Below are positions 10,866-25,100 of a DNA stretch of 64,000 nucleotides, piece after piece. The position numbers and the translations under genes are program-made. The notes under the pieces are model-generated. The model searched no databases. It was not told where the DNA came from and was given only the letters and a program-made list of their open reading frames with translations. The stretch covers positions 8,045,493-8,109,492 of the forward strand of contig OU612071.1 in assembly GCA_914767715.1 (NCBI GenBank). Direction: 5' to 3'. Each line of letters starts with the position of its first letter. Position 1 is the stretch's first letter. The stretch is from Membranipora membranacea (Eukaryota > Bryozoa > Gymnolaemata > Cheilostomatida > Membraniporidae).

Positions 10866-13732
10866 ACCAAACGGCGGCAATAAAAAATTAAAAGTTTGTC
10901 GCAATCATATCAAACTCAGACCAGTTCAAGCCCTTATATACCTCATTCAAAATCCAGAATATGTAGATTCTCGGATAGCCTGGTGGCTTGTAACGCTGAC
11001 TTGAAATTTACAAAAATATACCAAGGGAGGGTATCACGCTTTTTTTCCGCTCGGATCAAAAAATAGATTTGCTTCTAACCTACCTCATAAGGTGAAGCAA
11101 CTCCTGCTCATTTCAAATCTGAAATCCGTTTAGCTCTGAGGGTCTTTGTTCTCAGTCAGCATCCGTCTTAACGAGGCTCACTTTTGCTCTAAAAAAACAT
11201 GCCAAACGGCGGCAATAAAAAATTAAAAGTTTGTCGCAATCATATCAAACTCAGACCAGTTCAAGCCCTTATATACCTCATTCAAAATCCAGAATCTGGA
11301 GATTCTCGGATAGCCTGGTGGCTTGTAACGCTGACTTGAAATTCACAAAAATATACCAAGGGAGGGTATCACGCTTTTTTTCCGCTCGGATCAAAAAATA
11401 GATTTGCTTCTAACCTACCTCATAAGGTGAAGCAACTCCTGCTCATTTCAAATCTGAAATCCGTTTAGCTCTGAGGGTCTTTGTTCTCAGTCAGCATCCG
11501 TCTTAACGAGGCTCACTTTTGCTCTAAAAAAACATGCCAAACGGCGGCAATAAAAAATTAAAAGTTTGTCGCAATCATATCAAACTCAGACCAGTTCAAG
11601 CCCTTATATACCTCATTCAAAATCCAGAATATGGAGATTCTCGGATAGCCTGGTGGCTTGTAACGCTGACTTGAAATTTACAAAAATATACCAAGGGAGG
11701 GTATCACGCTTTTTTTCCGCTCGGATCAAAAAACAGATTTGCTTCTAACCTACCTCATAAGGTGAAGCAACTCCTGCTCATTTCAAATCTGAATTCCGTT
11801 TAGCTCTGAGGGTCTTTGTTCTCAGTCAGCGTCCGTCTTAACGAGGCTCACTTTTGCTCTAAAAAAACATGCCAAACGGCGGCAATAAAAAATTAAAAGT
11901 TTGTCGCAATCATATCAAACTCAGACCAGTTCAAGCCCTTATATACCTCATTCAAAATCCAGAATATGTAGATTCTCGGATAGCCTGGTGGCTTGTAACG
12001 CTGACTTGAAATTCACAAAAATATACCAAGGGAGGGTATCACGCTTTTTTTCCGCTTGGATCAAAAAATAGATTTGCTTCTAACCTACCTCATAAGGTGA
12101 AGCAACTCCTGCTCATTTCAAATCTGAAATCCGTTTAGCTCTGAGGGTCTTTGTTCTCAGTCAGCATCCGTCTTAACGAGGCTCACTTTTGCTCTAAAAA
12201 AACATGCCAAACGGCGGCAATAAAAAATTAAAAGTTTGTCGCAATCATATCAAACTCAGACCAGTTCAAGCCCTTATATACCTCATTCAAAATCCAGAAT
12301 ATGTAGATTCTCGGATAGCCTGGTGGCTTGTAACGCTGACTTGAAATTTACAAAAATATACCAAGGGAGGGTATCACGCTTTTTTTCCGCTCGGATCAAA
12401 AAATAGTTTTGCCTCTAACCTACCTCATAAGGTGAAGCAACTCCTGCTCATTTCAAATCTGAAATCCGTTTAGTTCTGAGGGTCTTTGTTCTCAGTCAGC
12501 ATCCGTCTTAACGAGGCTCACTTTTGCTCTAAAAAAACATACCAAACGGCGGCAATAAAAAATTAAAAGTTTGTCGCAATCATATCAAACTCAGACCAGT
12601 TCAAGCCCTTATATACCTCATTCAAAATCCAGAATATGTAGATTCTCGGATAGCCTGGTGGCTTGTAACGCTGACTTGAAATTTACAAAAATATACCAAG
12701 GGAGGGTATCACGCTTTTTTTCCGCTCGGATCAAAAAATAGATTTGCTTCTAACCTACCTCATAAGGTGAAGCAACTCCTGCTCATTTCAAATCTGAAAT
12801 CCGTTTAGCTCTGAGGGTCTTTGTTCTCAGTCAGCATCCGTCTTAACGAGGCTCACTTTTGCTCTAAAAAAACATGCCAAACGGCGGCAATAAAAAATTA
12901 AAAGTTTGTCGCAATCATATCAAACTCAGACCAGTTCAAGCCCTTATATACCTCATTCAAAATCCAGAATCTGGAGATTCTCGGATAGCCTGGTGGCTTG
13001 TAACGCTGACTTGAAATTCACAAAAATATACCAAGGGAGGGTATCACGCTTTTTTTCCGCTCGGATCAAAAAATAGATTTGCTTCTAACCTACCTCATAA
13101 GGTGAAGCAACTCCTGCTCATTTCAAATCTGAAATCCGTTTAGCTCTGAGGGTCTTTGTTCTCAGTCAGCATCCGTCTTAACGAGGCTCACTTTTGCTCT
13201 AAAAAAACATGCCAAACGGCGGCAATAAAAAATTAAAAGTTTGTCGCAATCATATCAAACTCAGACCAGTTCAAGCCCTTATATACCTCATTCAAAATCC
13301 AGAATATGGAGATTCTCGGATAGCCTGGTGGCTTGTAACGCTGACTTGAAATTTACAAAAATATACCAAGGGAGGGTATCACGCTTTTTTTCCGCTCGGA
13401 TCAAAAAACAGATTTGCTTCTAACCTACCTCATAAGGTGAAGCAACTCCTGCTCATTTCAAATCTGAATTCCGTTTAGCTCTGAGGGTCTTTGTTCTCAG
13501 TCAGCGTCCGTCTTAACGAGGCTCACTTTTGCTCTAAAAAAACATGCCAAACGGCGGCAATAAAAAATTAAAAGTTTGTCGCAATCATATCAAACTCAGA
13601 CCAGTTCAAGCCCTTATATACCTCATTCAAAATCCAGAATATGTAGATTCTCGGATAGCCTGGTGGCTTGTAACGCTGACTTGAAATTCACAAAAATATA
13701 CCAAGGGAGGGTATCACGCTTTTTTTCCGCTT
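10866..13732 (+). repeat. 5-unit tandem duplication (1675 bp)
   Basis: Four rare variants recur in the same order at exactly 1675 bp (5 x 335): CATACC for CATGCC at 10866 and 12541, AATCTGG for AATATGG at 11296 and 12971, AACAG for AATAG at 11734 and 13409, and GCTTGG for GCTCGG at 12057 and 13732. The coordinates mark the outermost shared markers, so the true limits may be a little wider. Private differences, such as two changes at 12406-12412 present only in the first copy, arose after or at the edge of the duplication. Confidence 0.88.
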
Positions 13733-16415
13733 GGATCAAAAAATAGATTTGCTTCTAACCTACCTCATAAGGTGAAGCAACTCCTGCTCATTTCAAATCT
13801 GAAATCCGTTTAGCTCTGAGGGTCTTTGTTCTCAGTCAGCATCCGTCTTAACGAGGCTCACTTTTGCTCTAAAAAAACATGCCAAACGGCGGCAATAAAA
13901 AATTAAAAGTTTGTCGCAATCATATCAAACTCAGACCAGTTCAAGCCCTTATATACCTCATTCAAAATCCAGAATATGTAGATTCTCGGATAGCCTGGTG
14001 GCTTGTAACGCTGACTTGAAATTTACAAAAATATACCAAGGGAGGGTATCACGCTTTTTTTCCGCTCGGATCAAAAAATAGATTTGCTTCTAACCTACCT
14101 CATAAGGTGAAGCAACTCCTGCTCATTTCAAATCTGAAATCCGTTTTGCTCTGAGGGTCTTTGTTCTCAGTCACCATCCGTCTTAACGAGGCTCACTTTT
14201 GCTCTAAAAAAACATGCCAAACGGCGGCAATAAAAAATTAAAAGTTTGTCGCAATCATATCAAACTCAGACCAGTTCAAGCCCTTATATACCTCATTCAA
14301 AATCCAGAATATGGAGATTCTCGGATAGCCTGGTGGCTTGTAACGCTGACTTGGAATTTACAAAAATATACCAAGGGAGGGTATCACGCTTTTTTTCCGC
14401 TCGGATCAAAAAATAGATTTGCTTCTAACCTACCTCATAAGGTGAAGCAACTCCTGCTCATTTCAAATCTGAAATCCGTTTAGCTCTGAGGGTCTTTGTT
14501 CTCAGTCAGCATCCGTCTTAACGAGGCTCACTTTTGCTCTAAAAAAACATGCCAAACGGCGGCAATAAAAAATTAAAAGTTTGTCGCAATCATATCAAAC
14601 TCAGACCAGTTCAAGCCCTTATATACCTCATTCAAAATCCAGAATATGTAGATTCTCGGATAGCCTGGTGGCTTGTAACGCTGACTTGAAATTCACAAAA
14701 ATATACCAAGGGAGGGTATCACGCTTTTTTTCCGCTCGGATCAAAAAATAGATTTGCTTCTAACCTACCTCATAAGGTGAAGCAACTCCTGCTCATTTCA
14801 AATCTGAAATCCGTTTAGCTCTGAGGGTCTTTGTTCTCAGTCAGCATCCGTCTTAACGAGGCTCACTTTTGCTCTAAAAAAACATGCCAAACGGCGGCAA
14901 TAAAAAATTAAAAGTTTGTCGCAATCATATCAAACTCAGACCAGTTCAAGCCCTTATATACCTCATTCAAAATCCAGAATATGGAGATTCTCGGATAGCC
15001 TGGTGGCTTGTAACGCTGACTTGAAATTTACAAAAATATACCAAGGGAGGGTATCACGCTTTTTTTCCGCTCGGATCAAAAAATAGATTTGCTTCTAACC
15101 TACCTCATAAGGTGAAGCAACTCCTGCTCATTTCAAATCTGAATTCCGTTTAGCTCTGAGGGTCTTTGTTCTCAGTCAGCGTCCGTCTTAACGAGGCTCA
15201 CTTTTGCTCTAAAAAAACATGCCAAACGGCGGCAATAAAAAATTAAAAGTTTGTCGCAGTCATATCAAACTCAGACCAGTTCAAGCCCTTATATACCTCA
15301 TTCAAAATCCAGAATATGGAGATTCTCGGATAGCCTGGTGGCTTGTAACACTGACTTGAAATTTACAAAAATATACCAAGGGAGGGTATCACGCTTTTTT
15401 TCCGCTCGGATCAAAAAATAGATTTGCTTCTAACCTACCTCATAAGGTGAAGCAACTCCTGCTCATTTCAAATCTGAATTCCGTTTAGCTCTGAGGGTCT
15501 TTGTTCTCAGTCAGCGTCCGTCTTAACGAGGCTCACTTTTGCTCTAAAAAAACATGCCAAACGGCGGCAATAAAAAATTAAAAGTTTGTCGCAATCATAT
15601 CAAACTCAGACCAGTTCAAGCCCTTATATACCTCATTCAAAATCCAGAATATGTAGATTCTCGGATAGCCTGGTGGCTTGTAACGCTGACTTGAAATTCA
15701 CAAAAATATACCAAGGGAGGGTATCACGCTTTTTTTCCGCTCGGATCAAAAAATAGATTTGCTTCTAACCTACCTCATAAGGTGAAGCAACTCCTGCTCA
15801 TTTCAAATCTGAAATCCGTTTAGCTCTGAGGGTCTTTGTTCTCAGTCAGCATCCGTCTTAACGAGGCTCACTTTTGCTCTAAAAAAGCATGCCAAACGGC
15901 GGCAATAAAAAATTAAAAGTTTGTCGCAATCATATCAAACTCAGACCAGTTCAAGCCCTTATATACCTCATTCAAAATCCAGAATATGTAGATTCTCGGA
16001 TAGCCTGGTGGCTTGTAACGCTGACTTGAAATTTACAAAAATATACCAAGGGAGGGTATCACGCTTTTTTTCCGCTCGGATCAAAAAATAGATTTGCTTC
16101 TAACCTACCTCATAAGGTGAAGCAACTCCTGCTCATTTCAAATCTGAAATCCGTTTAGCTCTGAGGGTCTTTGTTCTCAGTCAGCATCCGTCTTAACGAG
16201 GCTCACTTTTGCTCTAAAAAAACATGCCAAACGGCGGCAATAAAAAATTAAAAGTTTGTCGCAATCATATCAAACTCAGACCAGTTCAAGCCCTTATATA
16301 CCTCATTCAAAATCCAGAATATGGAGATTCTCGGATAGCCTGGTGGCTTGTAACGCTGACTTGAAATTTACAAAAATATACCAAGGGAGGGTATCACGCT
16401 TTTTTTCCGCTCGGA

Positions 16416-19400
16416 TCAAAAAATAGATTTGCTTCTAACCTACCTCATAAGGTGAAGCAACTCCTGCTCATTTCAAATCCGAATTCTGTTTAGCTCTGAG
16501 GGTCTTTGTTCTCAGTCAGCGTCCGTCTTAACGAGGCTCACTTTTGCTCTAAAAAAACATGCCAAACGGCGGCAATAAAAAATTAAAAGTTTGTCGCAAT
16601 CATATCAAACTCAGACCAGTTCAAGCCCTTATATACCTCATTCAAAATCCAGAATATGTAGATTCTCGGATAGCCTGGTGGCTTGTAACGCTGACTTGAA
16701 ATTCACAAAAATATACCAAGGGAGGGTATCACGCTTTTTTTCCGCTCGGATCAAAAAAATAGATTTGCTTCTAACCTACCTCATAAGGTGAAGCAACTCC
16801 TGCTCATTTCAAATCTGAAATCCGTTTAGCTCTGAGGGTCTTTGTTCTCAGTCAGCATCCGTCTTAACGAGGCTCACTTTTGCTCTAAAAAAACATGCCA
16901 AACGGCGGCAATAAAAAATTAAAAGTTTGTCGCAATCATATCAAACTCAGACCAGTTCAAGCCCTTATATACCTCATTCAAAATCCAGAATATGTAGATT
17001 CTCGGATAGCCTGGTGGCTTGTAACGCTGACTTGAAATTTACAAAAATATACCAAGGGAGGGTATCACGCTTTTTTTCCGCTCGGATCAAAAAATAGATT
17101 TGCTTCTAACCTACCTCATAAGGTGAAGCAACTCCTGCTCATTTCAAATCTGAACTCCGTTTAGCTCTGAGGGTCTTTGTTCTCAGTCAGCATCCGTCTT
17201 AACGAGGCTCACTTTTGCTCTAAAAAAACATGCCAAACGGCGGCAATAAAAAATTAAAAGTTTGTCGCAATCATATCAAACTCAGACCAGTTCAAGCCCT
17301 TATATACCTCATTCAAAATCCAGAATATGGAGATTCTCGGATAGCCTGGTGGCTTGTAACGCTGACTTGAAATTTACAAAAATATACCAAGGGAGGGTAT
17401 CACGCTTTTTTTCCGCTCGGATCAAAAAATAGATTTGCTTCTAACCTACCTCATAAGGTGAAGCAACTCCTGCTCATTTCAAATCTGAATTCCGTTTAGC
17501 TCTGAGGGTCTTTGTTCTCAGTCAGCGTCCGTCTTAACGAGGCTCACTTTTGCTCTAAAAAAACATGCCAAACGGCGGCAATAAAAAATTAAAAGTTTGT
17601 CGCAATCATATCAAACTCAGACCAGTTCAAGCCCTTATATACCTCATTCAAAATCCAGAATATGTAGATTCTCGGATAGCCTGGTGGCTTGTAACGCTGA
17701 CTTGAAATTCACAAAAATATACCAAGGGAGGGTATCACGCTTTTTTTCCGCTCGGATCAAAAAATAGATTTGCTTCTAACCTACCTCATAAGGTGAAGCA
17801 ACTCCTGCTCATTTCAAATCTGAAATCCGTTTAGTTCTGAGGGTCTTTGTTCTCAGTCAGCATCCGTCTTAACGAGGCTCACTTTTGCTCTAAAAAAACA
17901 TGCCAAACGGCGGCAATAAAAAATTAAAAGTTTGTCGCAATCATATCAAACTCAGACCAGTTCAAGCCCTTATATACCTCATTCAATATCCAGAATATGT
18001 AGATTCTCGGATAGCCTGGTGGCTTGTAACGCTGACTTGAAATTTACAAAAATATACCAAGAGAGGGTATCACGCTTTTTTTCCGCTCGGATCAAAAAAT
18101 AGATTTGCTTCTAACCTACCTCATAAGGTGAAGCAACTCCTGCTCATTTCAAATCTGAAATCCGTTTAGCTCTGAGGGTCTTTGTTCTCAGTCAGCATCC
18201 GTCTTAACGAGGCTCACTTTTGCTCTAAAAAAACATGCCAAACGGCGGCAATAAAAAATTAAAAGTTTGTCGCAATCATATCAAACTCAGACCAGTTCAA
18301 GCCCTTATATACCTCATTCAAAATCCAGAATATGTAGATTCTCGGATAGCCTGGTGGCTTGTAACGCTGACTTGAAATTCACAAAAATATACCAAGGGAG
18401 GGTATCACGCTTTTTTTCCGCTCGGATCAAAAAATAGATTTGCTTCTAACCTACCTCATAAGGTGAAGCAACTCCTGCTCATTTCAAATCTGAAATCCGT
18501 TTAGCTCTGAGGGTCTTTGTTCTCAGTCAGCATCCGTCTTAACGAGGCTCACTTTTGCTCTAAAAAAACATGCCAAACGGCGGCAATAAAAAATTAAAAG
18601 TTTGTCGCAATCATATCAAACTCAGACCAGTTCAAGCCCTTATATACCTCATTCAAAATCCAGAATATGTAGATTCTCGGATAGCCTGGTGGCTTGTAAC
18701 GCTGAGTTGAAATTTACAAAAATATACCAAGGGAGGGTATCACGCTTTTTTTCCGCTAGGATCAAAAAATAGATTTGCTTCTAACCTACCTCATAAGGTG
18801 AAGCAACTCCTGCTCATTTCAAATCCGAATTCTGTTTAGCTCTGAGGGTCTTTGTTCTCAGTCAGCGTCCGTCTTAACGAGGCTCACTTTTGCTCTAAAA
18901 AAACATGCCAAACGGCGGCAATAAAAAATTAAAAGTTTGTCGCAATCATATCAAACTCAGACCAGTTCAAGCCCTTATATACCTCATTCAAAATCCAGAA
19001 TATGTAGATTCTCGGATAGCCTGGTGGCTTGTAACGCTGACTTGAAATTCACAAAAATATACCAAGGGAGGGTATCACGCTTTTTTTCCGCTCGGATCAA
19101 AAAATAGATTTGCTTCTAACCTACCTCATAAGGTGAAGCAACTCCTGCTCATTTCAAATCTGAAATCCGTTTAGCTCTGAGGGTCTTTGTTCTCAGTCAG
19201 CATCCGTCTTAACGAGGCTCACTTTTGCTCTAAAAAAACATGCCAAACGGCGGCAATAAAAAATTACAAGTTTGTCGCAATCATATCAAACTCAGACCAG
19301 TTCAAGCCCTTATATACCTCATTCAAAATCCAGAATATGGAGATTCTCGGATAGCCTGGTGGCTTGTAACGCTGACTTGAAATTTACAAAAATATACCAA

Positions 19401-22111
19401 GGGAGGGTATCACGCTTTTTTTCCGCTCGGATCAAAAAATAGATTTGCTTCTAACCTACCTCATAAGGTGAAGCAACTCCTGCTCATTTCAAATCCGAAT
19501 TCTGTTTAGCTCTGAGGGTCTTTGTTCTCAGTCAGCGTCCGTCTTAACGAGGCTCACTTTTGCTCTAAAAAAACATGCCAAACGGCGGCAATAAAAAATT
19601 AAAAGTTTGTCGCAATCATATCAAACTCAGACCAGTTCAAGCCCTTATATACCTCATTCAAAATCCAGAATATGTAGATTCTCGGATAGCCTGGTGGCTT
19701 GTAACGCTGACTTGAAATTCACAAAAATATACCAAGGGAGGGTATCACGCTTTTTTTCCGCTCGGATCAAAAAATAGATTTGCTTCTAACCTACCTCATA
19801 AGGTGAAGCAACTCCTGCTCATTTCAAATCTGAAATCCGTTTAGCTCTGAGGGTCTTTGTTCTCAGTCAGCATCCGTCTTAACGAGGCTCACTTTTGCTC
19901 TAAAAAAACATGCCAAACGGCGGCAATAAAAAATTAAAAGTTTGTCGCAATCATATCAAACTCAGACCAGTTCAAGCCCTTATATACCTCATTCAAAATC
20001 CAGAATATGTAGATTCTCGGATAGCCTGGTGGCTTGTAACGCTGACTTGAAATTTACAAAAATATACCAAGGGAGGGTATCACGCTTTTTTTCCGCTCGG
20101 ATCAAAAAATAGATTTGCTTCTAACCTACCTCATAAGGTGAAGCAACTCCTGCTCATTTCAAATCTGAAATCCGTTTAGCTCTGAGGGTCTTTGTTCTCA
20201 GTCAGCATCCGTCTTAACGAGGCTCACTTTTGCTCTAAAAAAACATGCCAAACGGCGGCAATAAAAAATTAAAAGTTTGTCGCAATCATATCAAACTCAG
20301 ACCAGTTCAAGCCCTTATATACCTCATTCAAAATCCAGAATATGGAGATTCTCGGATAGCCTGGTGGCTTGTAACGCTGACTTGAAATTTACAAAAATAT
20401 ACCAAGGGAGGGTATCACGCTTTTTTTCCGCTCGGATCAAAAAATAGATTTGCTTCTAACCTACCTCATAAGGTGAAGCAACTCCTGCTCATTTCAAATC
20501 TGAAATCCGTTTAGCTCTGAGGGTCTTTGTTCTCAGTCAGCGTCCGTCTTAACGAGGCTCACTTTTGCTCTAAAAAAACATGCCAAACGGCGGCAATAAA
20601 AAATTAAAAGTTTGTCGCAATCATATCAAACTCAGACCAGTTCAAGCCCTTATATACCTCATTCAAAATCCAGAATATGTAGATTCTCGGATAGCCTGGT
20701 GGCTTGTAACGCTGACTTGAAATTGACAAAAATATACCAAGGGAGGGTATCACGCTTTTTTTCCGCTCGGATCAAAAAATAGATTTGCTTCTAACCTACC
20801 TCATAAGGTGAAGCAACTCCTGCTCATTTCAAATCTGAAATCCGTTTAGCTCTGAGGGTCTTTGTTCTCAGTCAGCATCCGTCTTAACGAGGCTCACTTT
20901 TGCTCTAAAAAAACATGCCAAACGGCGGCAATAAAAAATTAAAAGTTTGTCGCAATCATATCAAACTCAGACCAGTTCAAGCCCTTATATACCTCATTCA
21001 ATATCCAGAATATGTAGATTCTCGGATAGCCTGGTGGCTTGTAACGCTGACTTGAGATTTACAAAAATATACCAAGGGAGGGTATCACGCTTTTTTTCCG
21101 CTCGGATCAAAAAATAGATTTGCTTCTAACCTACCTCATAAGGTGAAGCAACTCCTGCTCATTTCAAATCTGAAATCCGTTTAGCTCTGAGGGTCTTTGT
21201 TCTCAGTCAGCATCCGTCTTAACGAGGCTCACTTTTGCTCTAAAAAAACATGCCAAACGGCGGCAATAAAAAATTAAAAGTTTGTCGCAATAATATCAAA
21301 CTCAGACCAGTTCAAGCCCTTATATACCTCATTCAAAATCCAGAATATGTAGATTCTCGGATAGCCTGGTGGCTTGTAACGCTGACTTGAAATTCACAAA
21401 AATATACCAAGGGAGGGTATCACGCTTTTTTTCCGCTCGGATCAAAAAATAGATTTGCTTCTAACCTACCTCATAAGGTGAAGCAACTCCTGCTCATTTC
21501 AAATCTGAAATCCGTTTAGCTCTGAGGGTCTTTGTTCTCAGTCAGCATCCGTCTTAACGAGGCTCACTTTTGCTCTAAAAAAACATGCCAAACGGCGGCA
21601 ATAAAAAATTAAAAGTTTGTCGCAATCATATCAAACTCAGACCAGTTCAAGCCCTTATATACCTCATTCAAAATCCAGAATATGTAGATTCTCGGATAGC
21701 CTGGTGGCTTGTAACGCTGACTTGAAATTTACAAAAATATACCAAGGGAGGGTATCACGCTTTTTTTCCGCTCGGATCAAAAAATAGATTTGCTTCTAAC
21801 CTACCTCATAAGGTGAAGCAACTCCTGCTCATTTCAAATCCGAATTCTGTTTAGCTCTGAGGGTCTTTGTTCTCAGTCAGCGTCCGTCTTAACGAGGCTC
21901 ACTTTTGCTCTAAAAAAACATGCCAAACGGCGGCAATAAAAAATTAAAAGTTTGTCGCAATCATATCAAACTCAGACCAGTTCAAGCCCTTATATACCTC
22001 ATTCAAAATCCAGAATATGTAGATTCTCGGATAGCCTGGTGGCTTGTAACGCTGACTTGAAATTCACAAAAATATACCAAGGGAGGGTATCACGCTTTTT
22101 TTCCGCTCGGA
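16416..22111 (+). repeat. zone of R units with CCGAATTCTG
   Basis: R units at 16416, 18762, 19432 and 21777 read AATCCGAATTCTG where other R units read AATCTGAATTCCG, a paired T-to-C and C-to-T change on either side of the EcoRI site. They are interspersed with ordinary R units (for example 17422). The only other copy I saw is far to the right, in the unit at 52136. P units with CAATATCC for CAAAATCC are found in the same broad region (17757, 20772 and 23117), another mark of local exchange. Confidence 0.8.
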
Positions 22112-25100
22112 TCAAAAAATAGATTTGCTTCTAACCTACCTCATAAGGTGAAGCAACTCCTGCTCATTTCAAATCTGAAATCCGTTTAGCTCTGAGGGTC
22201 TTTGTTCTCAGTCAGCATCCGTCTTAACGAGGCTCACTTTTGCTCTAAAAAAACATGCCAAACGGCGGCAATAAAAAATTAAAAGTTTGTCGCAATCATA
22301 TCAAACTCAGACCAGTTCAAGCCCTTATATACCTCATTCAAAATCCAGAATATGTAGATTCTCGGATAGCCTGGTGGCTTGTAACGCTGACTTGAAATTT
22401 ACAAAAATATACCAAGGGAGGGTATCACGCTTTTTTTCCGCTCGGATCAAAAAATAGATTTGCTTCTAACCTACCTCATAAGGTGAAGCAACTCCTGCTC
22501 ATTTCAAATCTGAAATCCGTTTAGCTCTGAGGGTCTTTGTTCTCAGTCAGCATCCGTCTTAACGAGGCTCACTTTTGCTCTAAAAAAACATGCCAAACGG
22601 CGGCAATAAAAAATTAAAAGTTTGTCGCAATCATATCAAACTCAGACCAGTTCAAGCCCTTATATACCTCATTCAAAATCCAGAATATGGAGATTCTCGG
22701 ATAGCCTGGTTGCTTGTAACGCTGACTTGAAATTTACAAAAATATACCAAGGGAGGGTATCACGCTTTTTGTACGCTCGGATCAAAAAATAGATTTGCTT
22801 CTAACCTACCTCATAAGGTGAAGCAACTCCTGCTCATTTCAAATCTGAATTCCGTTTAGCTCTGAGGGTCTTTGTTCTCAGTCAGCGTCCGTCTTAACGA
22901 GGCTCACTTTTGCTCTAAAAAAACATGCCAAACGGCGGCAATAAAAAATTAAAAGTTTGTCGCAATCATATCAAACTCAGACCAGTTCAAGCCCTTATAT
23001 ACCTCATTCAAAATCCAGAATATGTAGATTCTCGGATAGCCTGGTGGCTTGTAACGCTGACTTGAAATTCACAAAAATATACCAAGGGAGGGTATCACGC
23101 TTTTTTTCCGCTCGGATCAAAAAATAGATTTGCTTCTAACCTACCTCATAAGGTGAAGCAACTCCTGCTCATTTCTAATCTGAAATCCGTTTAGCTCTGA
23201 GGGTCTTTGTTCTCAGTCAGCATCCGTCTTAACGAGGCTCACTTTTGCTCTAAAAAAACATGCCAAACGGCGGCAATAAAAAATTAAAAGTTTGTCGCAA
23301 TCATATCAAACTCAGACCAGTTCAAGCCCTTATATACCTCATTCAATATCCAGAATATGTAGATTCTCGGATAGCCTGGTGGCTTGTAACGCTGACTTGA
23401 AATTTACAAAAATATACCAAGGGAGGGTATCACGCTTTTTTTCCGCTCGGATCAAAAAATAGATTTGCTTCTAACCTACCTCATAAGGTGAAGCAACTCC
23501 TGCTCATTTCAAATCTGAAATCCGTTTAGCTCTGAGGGTCTTTGTTCTCAGTCAGCATCCGTCTTAACGAGGCTCACTTTTGCTCTAAAAAAACATGCCA
23601 AACGGCGGCAATAAAAAATTAAAAGTTTGTCGCAATCATATCAAACTCAGACCAGTTCAAGCCCTTATATACCTCATTCAAAATCCAGAATATGTAGATT
23701 CTCGGATAGCCTGGTGGCTTGTAACGCTGACTTGAAATTCACAAAAATATACCAAGGGAGGGTATCACGCTTTTTTTCCGCTCGGATCAAAAAATAGATT
23801 TGCTTCTAACCTACCTCATAAGGTGAAGCAACTCCTGCTCATTTCAAATCTGAAATCCGTTTAGCTCTGAGGGTCTTTGTTCTCAGTCAGCATCCGTCTT
23901 AACGAGGCTCACTTTTGCTCTAAAAAAACATGCCAAACGGCGGCAATAAAAAATTAAAAGTTTGTCGCAATCATATCAAACTCAGACCAGTTCAAGCCCT
24001 TATATACCTCATTCAAAATCCAGAATATGTAGATTCTCGGATAGCCTGGTGGCTTGTAACGCTGACTTGAAATTTACAAAAATATACCAAGGGAGGGTAT
24101 CACGCTTTTTTTCCGCTCGGATCAAAAAATAGATTTGCTTCTAACCTACCTCATAAGGTGAAGCAACTCCTGCTCATTTCAAATCTGAATTCCGTTTAGC
24201 TCTGAGGGTCTTTGTTCTCAGTCAGCGTCCGTCTTAACGAGGCTCACTTTTGCTCTAAAAAAACATGCCAAACGGCGGCAATAAAAAATTAAAAGTTTGT
24301 CGCAATCATATCAAACTCAGACCAGTTCAAGCCCTTATATACCTCATTCAAAATCCAGAATATGTAGATTCTCGGATAGCCTGGTGGCTTGTAACGCTGA
24401 CTTGAAATTCACAAAAATATACCAAGGGAGGGTATCACGCTTTTTTTCCGCTCGGATCAAAAAATAGATTTGCTTCTAACCTACCTCATAAGGTGAAGCA
24501 ACTCCTGCTCATTTCAAATCTGAAATCCGTTTAGCTCTGAGGGTCTTTGTTCTCAGTCAGCATCCGTCTTAACGAGGCTCACTTTTGCTCTAAAAAAACA
24601 TGCCAAACGGCGGCAATAAAAAATTAAAAGTTTGTCGCAATCATATCAAACTCAGACCAGTTCAAGCCCTTATATACCTCATTCAAAATCCAGAATATGT
24701 AGATTCTCGGATAGCCTGGTGGCTTGTAACGCTGACTTGAAATTTACAAAAATATACCAAGGGAGGGTATCACGCTTTTTTTCCGCTCGGATCAAAAAAT
24801 AGATTTGCTTCTAACCTACCTCATAAGGTGAAGCAACTCCTGCTCATTTCAAATCTGAAATCCGTTTAGCTCTGAGGGTCTTTGTTCTCAGTCAGCATCC
24901 GTCTTAACGAGGCTCACTTTTGCTCTAAAAAAACATGCCAAACGGTGGCAATAAAAAATTAAAAGTTTGTCGCAATCATATCAAACTCAGACCAGTTCAA
25001 GCCCTTATATACCTCATTCAAAATCCAGAATATGTAGATTCTCGGATAGCCTGGTGGCTTGTAACGCTGACTTGAAATTCACAAAAATATACCAAGGGAG

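Noticed and set aside
11566-11748. 60-codon open frame, repeated at 13241-13423
   Set aside because: It appears only because a TAG in the unit is changed to CAG (11734 and 13409). The same reading frame is closed in neighbouring units, and it lies wholly within satellite sequence.
14214-14483. 89-codon open frames starting MPNGGNKKL (also at 54959, 59651 and 60991)
   Set aside because: Ordinary units have a TGA after 46 codons. These four have TGG or CGA there. The change is a single substitution in a noncoding repeat, shared by duplication in three of the cases.
16591-16791. 66-codon open frames starting MSQSYQTQTSSS (also at 27847, 34548, 37229, 40245, 42926, 43932, 45943, 48289, 50300, and 79 codons at 57336)
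   Set aside because: Each is a frame shift caused by a one- or two-base insertion in the unit that bypasses the usual stop. They track the indels, not a conserved gene, and have no signal of a promoter, domain or distinct composition.
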